From positions 14,015,000 to 14,078,999 of the forward strand of contig OV121096.1 in assembly GCA_921293015.1 (NCBI GenBank): DNA of 64,000 nucleotides, read 5' to 3'. Made by a program: the position numbers and the translations under genes. Of the stretch, positions 53,908 to 63,083 are shown one piece after another; the first letter of the stretch is position 1, and each line of letters starts with the position of its first letter. This DNA is from Phorcus lineatus (Eukaryota; Mollusca; Gastropoda; Trochida; Trochidae). The notes below the pieces were generated by a model. It searched no databases. It saw only the letters and a list, made by a program, of their open reading frames with translations, and was not told the origin of the DNA.

Positions 53908-54810
53908 ATGACGAGGATAAGTGCAAGTAGCTCTTCACGTCCTGCTTTCACCATAAACCTCTTCAGGACGACAAGTGAAGCGCTCGTAAATGACCCACAA
54001 CTGATGACATTCGTAAATGAAGATAATCCCCTATTGAAATCACTGCTTGATGAACATGTAACTTTCATTGATAATGTGAACAAAATAGTTCGAAATATCG
54101 ATTCCGACATTAAAGTCAATGAGAAGTGTTCTCACTGCAACAGGCTATGCAAATCAAGTGCGTTGATATGTAGCAGAGGGTCACACTGGGTTCACTACAA
54201 GTGTGAGAAGCTCTCGTTTCCGGAGATAGTTTCCTTGGAGGAAAATTCGACCTTGCCGTACGCTTGCAGCCTGTGTACGGAATCAGAAGATTATTCTTCC
54301 TTTAGTAAAGTTGTGGCTGCCAGAGAAATTTCAAAATCAACTAAGGAAAAACTCATAGAATTAGAGATTATGCTAAAAGAAAAAGAAAAAATCATTACTG
54401 ATCTGAAAATTGAGAATTCAAATTTAGCCTCAGAATTAGCTGATCGTCAAAACAGGTTGAAAACTAAATTAGAAAATAAGCTCAAAAGTTCTGTCGGGAT
54501 GCAAACAGATTCAAGTACGAACTTACTACTACTGCCAACTGAAAAAAAACAATCTCGCAAACTTTACCCCCCGACCGCTTATCCGGTATCAACCAACCAG
54601 GAGAGACTGACTGGACAACCGACTCCTTTACCCGCTCATAAGCGAAGCAGTAAGCCCCATGTTCAGAAGAGAGGAACTCCTGCAAGAAATGTTCCCCGTA
54701 AGTCCTATGCGGATGCTGTTCGTTTTGACAGGAAGCGTATAAAGCCTACTCCAACAGGAATCGAATCTGCTGAAACAGTGATTATTGGCAGTTCAATGTT
54801 AAAAACATGA
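53908..54810 (+). CDS. LINE ORF1 protein with PHD-like zinc finger (300 aa)
   Basis: Open 300-codon frame. Residues about 72-118 form a Cys4-His-Cys3-like finger: CSHC, then LICSR, HWVHYKC and CSLC, a PHD/RING-like pattern with the typical Trp next to the zinc ligands. Residues about 140-200 are Lys/Glu/Leu-rich (KEKLIELEIMLKEKEKIITD), a predicted coiled coil. The frame ends ETVIIGSSMLKT, where esterase domains of CR1 ORF1 normally begin (GDS-like block), so the frame is probably truncated by a mutation at 54808. Role in the family: RNA binding/RNP assembly. This is element-encoded, not a host gene. Confidence 0.85.
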   Translation: MTRISASSSSRPAFTINLFRTTSEALVNDPQLMTFVNEDNPLLKSLLDEHVTFIDNVNKIVRNIDSDIKVNEKCSHCNRLCKSSALICSRGSHWVHYKCEKLSFPEIVSLEENSTLPYACSLCTESEDYSSFSKVVAAREISKSTKEKLIELEIMLKEKEKIITDLKIENSNLASELADRQNRLKTKLENKLKSSVGMQTDSSTNLLLLPTEKKQSRKLYPPTAYPVSTNQERLTGQPTPLPAHKRSSKPHVQKRGTPARNVPRKSYADAVRFDRKRIKPTPTGIESAETVIIGSSMLKT

Positions 54811-54829
54811 GTAGTGCCATTCTTTCATA

Positions 54830-55475
54830 TAATCTTCGCCATAAATGTGTCGTAGACACAAACAGGGAGGCTACAATAGGCCAATGAAGTGAACGGTTGC
54901 CTCTTTTATTAGATAAAAACTAAAAATTCAGTGACATAGTGTTTGTTATAGGAGATAACAATGCATCTGAGCAGTCCGTGGAGGAAACTATCAAAGATTT
55001 TGACACACTGCTAAATGCCACGGCTAAGACCAGTATAACGTGCATGTGTGCTCGATTCTACAACAGTAAGACTTAACAAATACACGAGGCAGTAGAGGAA
55101 ATGTGCTGTGCCAAGCAGGTGACATACATTGACATATTTAAGCATATGATGTCAATGAAGCCACGTGATGTACTCATCTAGGATAAAATTCACTTGTCGC
55201 GTGGTAGCGTCAAACTCCTGAGTAGGCTGATAGTAGAGTCAGTCTCCTGTGCTGAACATCAAAGTCATGAGCAAACCTACACATCTGCATCAGCTGCAGC
55301 TCAGGATCCAATGATTCCACTACCACCGAGACACTACTTCAGAGATGATCTGCACAACTCTTATTTGAACCAACAAGGTCAATCTCGAGTCCACCTGCCA
55401 TTTATCAACTACTCATACGGAGGCTTCCCCGTCCAAAGACAAGTCTGGGGTTACAGTAATCCTTTTTATTGTTAA
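54830..55475 (+). pseudogene. Esterase-like remnant of LINE ORF1
   Basis: Across frames one reads DIVFVIGDNNASEQSVEETI (about 54935-54995), YIDIFKHMMSMKPRDVLI and DKIHLSRGSVKLLSRLI. The last contains the D-x-x-H-L-S pattern of SGNH hydrolases (Asp-His pair). Stops split it. It continues the broken ORF1. Confidence 0.6.
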
Positions 55476-55580
55476 CACATTATGACTGTTCCACAGGAAA
55501 TGAGCATGCAACCGTTGCAACGCGCTACTAAGTCCAATAATATTCACCCTTAAGTCAAACCCGTTTCTACTTGTCTGAAA

Positions 55581-56330
55581 ATGGGTCTGTGGAATTCCCA
55601 ATCAAGTAGGAATAAAAACCTAGAGATACCTGACTTCATACAAGATAATGATTTTGATATTTTTTATCTAACTGAAACATGGTTAAAATCACATGGAGAT
55701 GAAGCAGTCATAGCAGAACTTATGCCAGTTAATTATTCTTTCTTTCATCAACCCAGACATAATTCTCAAACTGGAGGACTTGCAGTTGTTCACAAGAATT
55801 CTCTTCGAGTCGAATTTCTAAAAAGTTCCCAATATTTGGATGGATTTAAATCATTTGAGATAGTAACTACGAAGGTTACTTCATACTAACTTAGTGTCAA
55901 AGTTATGTGTATTTACAGACCACCCCCGTCTAAAAAGTTTTAAATGAATTTGAAAAACTTCTTGAATCAAATTCAAAGACCAACTCAATATATTTGGGTG
56001 ACTTTATTGTTCATTTTGACAATAAACATTGTGCGGAAAGAGAGAAGATAGTGAAATTGTTGAACACACACAATCTTGCTCAACTGGTGTCTGCACCTAC
56101 TCATAAGTCTGGTCATACACTGGATTGGGTGGTAATTTCTGATAAAATATCATTAGTAACTGATGTCATAGTAATTGATAAACAGATGTCTGATCACAGT
56201 TGGATAAGCATAACATGGAACATGTACAAACCTCAACTCAAACCTGTGCAGATCAAATGTCGGAATTTAAGAAGCATTGTCAAAGAAAAGTATGGATATT
56301 CTGAACTCCCCATTGCTAAGTGAAATATCA
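55581..56330 (+). pseudogene. LINE AP-endonuclease domain, frameshifted
   Basis: WNSQSSRNKNLEIPDFIQDN then FDIFYLTETWL (catalytic ETW block), GGLAVVHKNSL, a broken CIYRPPPS block, GDFIVHFDNK (DFN-type block, where GDFNxH is usual) and MSDHSWISI (SDH block). These are exonuclease-endonuclease-phosphatase motifs in order, with stops at about 55887 and frame changes near 55930-56000. Confidence 0.8.
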
Positions 56331-56628
56331 ATAAATCCAAACGTAATGACTGACATGTACAATTCAACCTTGATGATTCTTTTTGATAAACATGCTCCTG
56401 TTCAGGTAAAAAATGTTCGGATGAGACCGGATTCTTATTGGTATAGCAATTTGGTACTTCAAGCAAAGCGAGAGTGCAGAGTGGCGGAAATCTCGACTTG
56501 AGATAGATCGACAAATATAACGGCAGAGAAGATTAGAAATCAATAAAGTCATTAGGAAAGCAAAAGCTGACTATTTGTAATAAAAAAATATTGGAAACGA
56601 AAGGTAACTCGGCTAAGTTATATACATT

Positions 56629-57920
56629 TTGGTAAGAATGACAAAGCTAGGTATCGAGTTCACGATTCTGATGAAGTTCTTGCCATATTTTGACACCAAG
56701 ATCAAAGTCATTCAACGTGATCTGAAAAACGCTTCGAGTGGGTCAAGTCAATGTGTGAATTTTGATACACTAACTTGCAATGAACTTTCTGATTTTGAAC
56801 CTTTAACCCAACAAGAAGTTGAGAAGATTATAAGGTCATCTAAGAAAACAACTTGTTCTTGGATCCTATACCCACAACCATGTTGATTGATTACTTAGAT
56901 AATTATACTTCTTCCTTTCATTAACAATTTGGTGAATTCAAGTAAACGCTATTCACTATCGTGTGGAATTCCTCAAGGATCCGTCCTTGGCCCTGTGCTG
57001 TTTGTGCTTTATACAACTAGTCTTGGTGGAATGATAGAGAATAATAACATGGAACATCAATCTTATGCTGATTACAGTCAACTGATTGACAGTTCAAGTC
57101 AGAATATGTCCAAATGGCTTTGCAACGTATAACTTATTGTACATCTGATATCAAGTCCTGGAGGTCTTTAAATAAATTGAAGCTAAATGATGAGAAAACA
57201 GAGGCTTTATCAAAAGGTACTAAACGTAATTTACGTAACATTCCAGTTAGCTCTGTTGAAGTCGGAAGTGCTGCAATTCCTTTTGCTGACCGAGCAAAAA
57301 ACCTTGGCGTCATCATTGATTCAGAACTGACAATGGAACCAAAAATAGATAAACTTTGTAAAACTTGTTTCTTTCATCTCCGTTGCATCAGTCAAATACG
57401 TCATCTTATTACAAGAGATGCTGCAAAAATACTAGTGCAAATGCTTGTTCATTCTAGACTTGATTATAGTAACAGTTTGCTGATAGGAATCAGTAAACGT
57501 CAACTATACAAACTTCAGAAGGTTGAAAACACTGCAGCAAGAATAGTGACTAGAACTTCTAATTCATGTTACATAACACCTGCACCTAAGAATCTGAACT
57601 GGCTTCCAATTGAAGCAAGAATCAAGTTTAAAGTCCTCTGTATGACATACAAATGTCAAAATAATTCTGCCCCATTTTACCTTTCAAAGATGTTAAATGA
57701 CTATATCCCTGCAAAAACTCTTCGATCACAGAATTTGAATTTTCTCAAGATACCAAACTATAATCATACCAGTTGTGGACAGAAATCATTCAGTTATGCT
57801 GCTCCTCGACTTTGGAATCAACTTCCTCAAGTCATCAAGATATCACCTTCATTGACTGTTTGTAAATCAAAACTCAAAACTTTCTTTTTCAAGCTATTAT
57901 TCACAGACATTACTTCATGA
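56629..57920 (+). pseudogene. LINE reverse transcriptase with core deletion
   Basis: The pre-RT segment (CNELSDFEPLTQQEVEKIIR, about 56776-56835) is followed by an abrupt junction near 56905-56935 that skips the RT palm present in copy 2, then GIPQGSVLGPVLFVLY, and YADY at the catalytic site, where the active form has YADD. The C-terminal frame 57114-57920 (268 codons) is intact and ends in the CR1-type block (SFSYAAPRLWNQLPQVIK). The deletion and the D-to-Y change abolish activity. Confidence 0.85.
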
Positions 57921-58100
57921 TATTTTCCCACTGACTGAATTATCTCACTTTGTGTACTATAGTTATTCATATGCTATAATTCATACTCTTCTCTTAGATT
58001 TTATTCATGCCAATACTTCACACCATTACTTTTTATTCTAACATGTATATGCGCTTTGAGCATGCACCTTGTGTATGAATATAGCGCTTTATAAATACTC

Positions 58101-58121
58101 ATTATTATTATTATTATTATC
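58101..58121 (+). repeat. (ATT)n tail of LINE copy 1
   Basis: attattattattattattat directly after the shared 3' UTR (gcgctttataaatactc). The mirrored (aat)n at 60472-60489 ends copy 2, confirming this as the element 3' end. Confidence 0.9.
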
Positions 58122-58796
58122 AATTTTCATGAAAATAAACATTAAAATAATCAGACCCACGATAACAGGGACCTCTTTCATTTATCCATGGTCTAATTAC
58201 GTCATAAGAATATCTTGTTACAACAACATTTGTTCACCGAATGATGAAAACACCACATTAATAAGATCTCTTTTTGTATAGGTTTTTAATATTGTTAGAG
58301 GGGGTACGGTAGTACCCGGACACTTAACGTTCAAAACTACGTTACTCTCGATTTAACCGACAGTATTGTAAGGAACGTTTATTTACCAAAGGGAGACAAC
58401 AACTATATCCGTCAGAATCAGTTTGAAGGCCGTAATGCTTTTGCCTGGCTAAGATAGCACCGCTTTGTCTTGATGTCACTGTGGCAGTACTCGGACATAT
58501 ACCATCGGTGGGTATTGAGAAATAAAAACCTTGAACCTTGACATCGTCGGCGATACTGGGGGAAGAGGTTATGAAGGAGGCTGTATATAGCAATAGTGCT
58601 GCATCTAAGTCTACCCATGAAAAACCTAACCGATTTCCTTTTCTATTCGGTACCTTTTCTTTCAAAAGTTTTACACATCGAACAGAACATCCTTGTAACA
58701 ATTCACTAACCAAAGAATATTCTATTATATCATATTAATATCAGTTTTACCGTTTGTTTATTCAAAAGATAAATAGTTGCGTTTGTAAAATTTCAG

Positions 58797-59290
58797 GGAT
58801 TCATTGTTATTCAACACCCGCACATTTAGTTTTATGGATGAAATAAGAGCCAAAACACCATATGTCCTAAATTAAGTTCAAATCGCCCTTCTAAAGTTGC
58901 ATCTTTCTCGCTAAAATACCCAAATTATGATATTTTCTTGTTTTCAAAGATTTATGAAATTGGTCACATGAATGCCAAGTCAAAATTCTATGTCCAATTT
59001 ACACATATGATAATTAAATGACCTACCAAACACTACCAATCAATATTTGTCGTTGTGTCTTTTCTAAATAAGTTTCAAATATTACGTTTGAGTAATTGGC
59101 GCGCGCCATTGTCCGGTTTTCGATCACAAAATCACGATTTTAACCTGTTTATTGTAACCAGACATAAGTTGTAATCACCTAGAACCAACCACTACTTCTC
59201 GATAAAATAACACCATTTATGAAGTTTGACATATTTGTCTCCAATAACATAGGCCTACTCTGTGGCCCCATTAAAACCGACGGCGGTATT
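58797..59290. mobile_element. Second member of the 52.4-kb MITE family, inverted
   Basis: Its right half is the reverse complement of part of 52388-52640 (see acaccatttatgaagtttga, ggcgcgcgccattgtccggt). It separates the agttgcgtttgtaaaattt block from the rest of repeat A copy 2, and copy 1 lacks this segment at the corresponding place, so it looks like an insertion into repeat A. Termini degenerate. Confidence 0.5.
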
Positions 59291-59870
59291 GTAACATGAC
59301 CGTTAGTTATTAGAAGTTTAAGAGCGAACTCTATTTTTGCGTACTTATTTTTGTGTGCAAAGGACTTTGCAACTCTTCTTTTTCTGTAAGAGGTGTGATA
59401 AGGTCTAACTAATCTGAATTCCCGCCGGACATAATTTACATTACAAACATCGTACTGATGATACCAAAAAGTGAAATTCGTAACAGCGAGATTTTACAAC
59501 ATACTTGTTTAAATTTGAGACCGAAATCAACAATTACAAAGCTCACAGAAAATATCGTAAAACCCTTAGTACAAAAGGCTAAACTAGCCCAAGACCAGTG
59601 TGACAGCGACGCAAACATTGTGACGTCAAAAAGGTTAGCCTTTGTGACGTCATACCATTGGAACGGCATTCGAAAGAAGGCGGCCGCATGAAACTTTGCG
59701 GCAAACTTGGACTAAGTAAGCCAGTTGAAAATATTTTCATTCTTCAAAAATAAATCATAATAAAACTTATTTGTAATATCTTCCGGTAGACACAATCTAA
59801 AAAATGACAAAAGACAACTGTCAAATGGGAGTACGGCACGAATTTTCTAAGAAACTGGAAAATTAAATAG

Positions 59871-60017
59871 AGAATTTCACCCAAGTGTCTTCTGATATCA
59901 AATATATCAACACAAGTTGATAAAAGTTTCAAATATCCGAGGCTTGCCGAGGATATTTTTACTTTTATCAACGAGTGTTGATATAATTGATATCAGAAGA
60001 CACGAGGGTGAGATTCT
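59871..60017. repeat. Large palindrome 4 (about 67-bp arms)
   Basis: Arms 59871-59938 and 59951-60017 around gaggcttgccga. agtgtcttctgatatcaaat in the left arm returns as attgatatcagaagacacga in the right. Identity about 85-90% by eye. Part of the 0.48 kb insertion in repeat A. Confidence 0.88.
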
Positions 60018-60115
60018 ATTTATCATCCAAAATCATTTTTCATTTCAATTCCATGAAAAATGTATATTTCTCAACACTGCACTACTCTAAGACTCTCAGT
60101 ACAGTGGTGACATAG

Positions 60116-60210
60116 CATTGTGACGTCATGTTTATGACACGTCATGTTTATGACGTCATAGCATTGTGATGTCATTACTTGATGGAAAAAACCAATTGTG
60201 ATGTCATGTA
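60116..60210 (+). promoter_or_regulatory. Cluster of CRE-type sites next to palindrome 4
   Basis: tgtgacgtcatgtttatgac (60119), acgtcatgtttatgacgtca (60139) and gtgatgtcattacttgatgg give two perfect TGACGTCA cores and several one-off variants (gacacgtcat, tgatgtcat twice) in 95 bp. The internal near-repeat acgtcatgtttatgac suggests local tandem growth. Confidence 0.55.
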
Positions 60211-60251
60211 ATTGACTGTAAGAGGGCATTGTTCAAAATGTACTGTCAAAA

Positions 60252-60299
60252 CGATATCTCCTAGGAGATATCGCTTGATCTTCCACAAGCGATATCTCC
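60252..60299. repeat. Perfect 22-bp palindrome with overlapping hairpin
   Basis: cgatatctcctaggagatat cg (60252-60273) is perfectly self-complementary. Its right half (ggagatatcgcttg) pairs again with caagcgatatctcc (60286-60299), so the sequence can fold in two mutually exclusive ways. Confidence 0.9.
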
Positions 60300-60471
60300 C
60301 GTAGAACACAGTTTTGGATGATAAATCTTTATTCGGGCTGGCACAAGTGGAGATGATGTATCAATTCGCGGTGATTCGCCTTAGCTTATTTGCGGGTATT
60401 CATTGTCATTCAACATAATGTAATCTTTTCAAATCAACCAATCAGAATCAAAGTCAATTGCGGGTAACATA

Positions 60472-62340
60472 ATAATAATAATAATAATGAGTATTTATAA
60501 AGCGCTATATCCATACACAAGGTGCATGCTCAAAGCGCATATACATGTTAGAATAAAGGGTAATGATGTGAAGTATTGGCATGAATAAAATCAAAGAGAA
60601 AAGTATGAGTTATAACATATGAATAAATATAGTACACAAAGTCAGATAATTACGTCAGTGGGAAAAATCTAGGAATAATAGCTTGAAAAAAGATAAGTTT
60701 TGAGTTTTGATTTAAAAACAGTCAATGAAGGCGATATCTTGAGGACATGAGGAAGTTGATTCCAAAGTCGGGGAGCAGCATAACTGAATGATTTCTGTCC
60801 ATAACTGGTATGATTAGAGTTTGGTATCTTGAGAAAGTTCAAATTCTGTGAACGAAGAGTTTTTGCAGGGATGTAGTCATTTAACATCTTTGAAAGGTAT
60901 AGTGGTGCAGAATTATTTTGACATTTGTATGCCATGCAGAGGACTTTAAACTTGATTCTTGCTTCAATTGGAAGCCAGTTCAGATCCTTGAGTACAGGTG
61001 TTATGTGACATGATTTAGAAGTTCTAGTCACTATTCTTGCTGCAGTGTTCTGAACTTTCTGAAGTTTGTATAGTTGACGTTTACTGATTCCTATCAGCAA
61101 ACTGTTACTATAATCAAGTCTAGAATGAACAAGCATTTGTACTAGTATTTTTGCAGCATCTCTTGTAATAAGATGACGTATTTGACCGATGCAACGGAGA
61201 TAGTAATAACAAGTTTTACAAAGTTTATCTATTTGTGGTTCCATTGTTAGTTCTGAATCAATGATGACGCCAAGGTTTTTAGCTCGGTCAGCGAAAGGAA
61301 TTTCAGCACTTCCGACTTCAACAGAGCTAAACGGAATGTTACGCAAATTACGCTTAGTGCCTATTAACAAAGCCTCTGTTTTCTCATCATTTAGCTTCAG
61401 TTTATTCAAAGACATCCAGGACTTGATATCAGATGTGCAATCAGTTGTTCGTCGCAAAGCTATTTGGACATTTTCTGGCTTGAAGCTGTCAATCAGTTGA
61501 CTGTCATCAGCATAACATTGGTGTTGAATGTTATTATTCTCTATCACTCTACCAAGACTAGTAGTATAAGGCACAAACAGCACAGGGCCAAGGACGGATC
61601 CTTGAGGAACTCCACACGATAGTGAATAGTGTTTAGATTCAACCTGATTAATGACCACGGTTTGTGATCTATTTTTCAGATAAGACTCAATCCAGTCAAG
61701 CGCAACATTTGTTATACCCATCTCTAGCTGAAGTTTAGAGAGTAGCAGATTGTGATCCACTGTGTCAAATGCTGCCGAAAGATCTAAGAGTGTTAACGAA
61801 GCAATATTCCCATCATCCACTTGACTTCTCAATTCATTCATAACTCGCAGTAAAGCGGTTTCTGTACTGTGATTGTCACGGTATGCAGATTGAAACTCAT
61901 CCATAAGCCCATATTCTTTGAGATGATCTTTGAGTCTTATATTGACTGCCTTTTCGATGATTTTTGAGATAAATGAAACATTAGACACAGGTCTATAGCT
62001 ACTTAGACTGTCAGGATCTAGGTCACTTTTCTTGAGAAGAGGTTTCACAATTGCAGATTTAAGGGAGTCTGGAAAAACTCCTGTAGATAAACTTAAATTC
62101 ACCAAATTTGTAATGAAAGGAAGAAGTATATCTAAGTAATCTATCAACATATTTGTGGGAATAGGATCCAGAGAACAAGTTGTTTTCTTAGATGACCTAA
62201 TAATCTTCTCAACTTCTTGTTGGGTTAAAGGTTCAAAATAGGAAAGTTCATTGCAAGTTAGTGCGTCAAAATTCGCACATTGACTTGACTCACTTGAAGT
62301 ATTTTTCAGATCACATGACTTTGTTGTATTCTTGATTCTG
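60472..62340 (-). mobile_element. CR1/L2-type LINE, copy 2 (5'-truncated)
   Basis: Minus-strand copy of the same family as 53908-58122: same 3' UTR (complement of gagtatttataaagcgctat) and (ATT)n tail at 60472-60489. Begins within the linker upstream of RT, so about the first half is missing, as usual for target-primed insertions. The two copies point tail-to-tail, 2.35 kb apart. Confidence 0.9.
60669..62340 (-). CDS. LINE reverse transcriptase, uninterrupted RT frame
   Basis: A Met at 62150 opens a 493-residue frame, but the frame is already open from about 62334 (in-frame TAA just beyond), so the real element protein is longer. Seen from N to C: CNELSYFEPLTQQEVEKIIR, LKKSDLDPDSLSSYRPVSNV (RT motif 1-2a), STETALLRVMNEL, LLDLSAAFDTVDHNLLLSKL (catalytic Asp), CGVPQGSVLGPVLF, YADDSQLI (catalytic YADD), then NDEKTEALLIGTKR and the CR1 C-terminal domain ending near SSYYS. 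No endonuclease. No stop within the RT, so the copy is younger than copy 1. Confidence 0.9.
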
Positions 62341-62379
62341 ATTATTTATTCAGAATTGGTCTGAAACAGTTAATTCATC

Positions 62380-62438
62380 CAATTTTCTGAGTCATTATTC
62401 CCGTTGTAAATCAGTATTCGGGCCGGAAAAGTATATAA
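62380..62438 (+). promoter_or_regulatory. TATA-box-like sequence before the Gypsy pol frame
   Basis: gaaaagtatataagtgttct (about 62425-62444) contains TATATAA about 10 bases before the first Met of the pol frame. The flanks do not show gag or a clear LTR, so it may be chance or an LTR remnant. Confidence 0.25.
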
Positions 62439-63083
62439 GTGTTCTCAATCATTAGTCACTTTTGCGAAATTTCTGTAAATTTAGAATTTCACTCCACTCC
62501 TTTCAAATTCATTCGTTTAGATTTACTGGATTTTAACAAATCAGCAGTCACAGATGAGGAGTTACAACAAGGGAGACAAGTCATCACTGACTATTTGGAT
62601 ATCTTCTCAACCGGTGACACAGACTTAGGCCACACAGAAGCAGTCAGGCACCGGATTGAACTCAAGGATGACATGCCTTTTAAGCAGCGATACCGACGTA
62701 TAGCACCTGCTATGTATGAGGAAGTCAAGGAACATCTGCATCAACTCCTACTCTGTGCTGTCATCAGAAGTTCACACTCTCCTTGGTCATCCAACGTTGT
62801 CCTAGTAAGGAAGAAGACAGGCAAGTTGAGACTTTGTGTGGATTTTCGTCAGCTCAACCAACGGACAATTAAGGACAATTATGCGATTCCAAGGATTCAA
62901 GAGATGTTCGAAGCACTTGCAGGATCAAAGTACTACAGCACGCTCGATATGAAGTCGAGAGGAATAGAGGAAACTCATAAGGAAAGAACGGCATTTACAG
63001 TTGGACCCTTAGGATTTTATGAGTATATTAGAATGCCTTTTGGACTTTGTAACATCTCAGCCACTTACCAACGATCTGCTTGA
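62439..63083 (+). pseudogene. Ty3/Gypsy pol: RT domain, N-terminal part, with internal deletions
   Basis: The 214-codon frame reads from a linker (VTDEELQQGRQVITDYLDIF, with the HRIEL block used before Gypsy RTs) through KQRYRRIAPAMYEEVKEHLH, SPWSSNVVLVRKKTGKLRLC, VDFRQLNQRTIKDNYAIPRI and YYSTLDMKS (catalytic Asp). About ten residues normally following (GYWQ-type block) are missing, then ERTAFTVGPLGFYEYIRMPF and GLCNISATYQR precede a stop. The region that should carry the YxDD site is deleted after 63083. No protease or gag upstream; LINE copy 2 abuts on the left. Confidence 0.88.

Larger units (their letters stand above)
53908..58122 (+). mobile_element. CR1/L2-type LINE, decayed copy 1
   Basis: Contains in order: ORF1 with a PHD-type zinc finger and coiled coil (53908-54810), an SGNH-esterase-like remnant (about 54830-55270), AP endonuclease (55581-56330), and RT with its core deleted, then the CR1-type C-terminal domain (57114-57920), a short 3' UTR and an (ATT)n tail (58101-58121). 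PHD plus esterase ORF1 and a short-microsatellite 3' end are known CR1-group traits. Stops and frameshifts in ORF2 and the RT deletion make it inactive. The left boundary is not determined. Confidence 0.85.
58767..60416 (+). repeat. Dispersed repeat family A, copy 2 (with insertions)
   Basis: Matches 2236-2965 in blocks: 58767-58796, about 59280-59868 and 60345-60416. Two unmatched segments, 58797-59290 (MITE-like) and about 59869-60345 (palindrome-rich), are absent from copy 1. Located between the two tail-to-tail LINE copies. Confidence 0.7.

Noticed and set aside
53874-54119. 81-codon minus-strand frame at the LINE start
   Set aside because: Antisense shadow of the LINE ORF1 coding frame.
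58342-58713. 123-codon minus-strand frame with several Cys residues
   Set aside because: Cysteine spacing fits no known domain, the region follows directly after a LINE tail, and neighbouring frames are equally open.
62380-62438. 5' LTR of the Gypsy element
   Set aside because: A TATA-like motif is present, but there is no TG...CA boundary, primer-binding site, gag or matching second LTR in the window.
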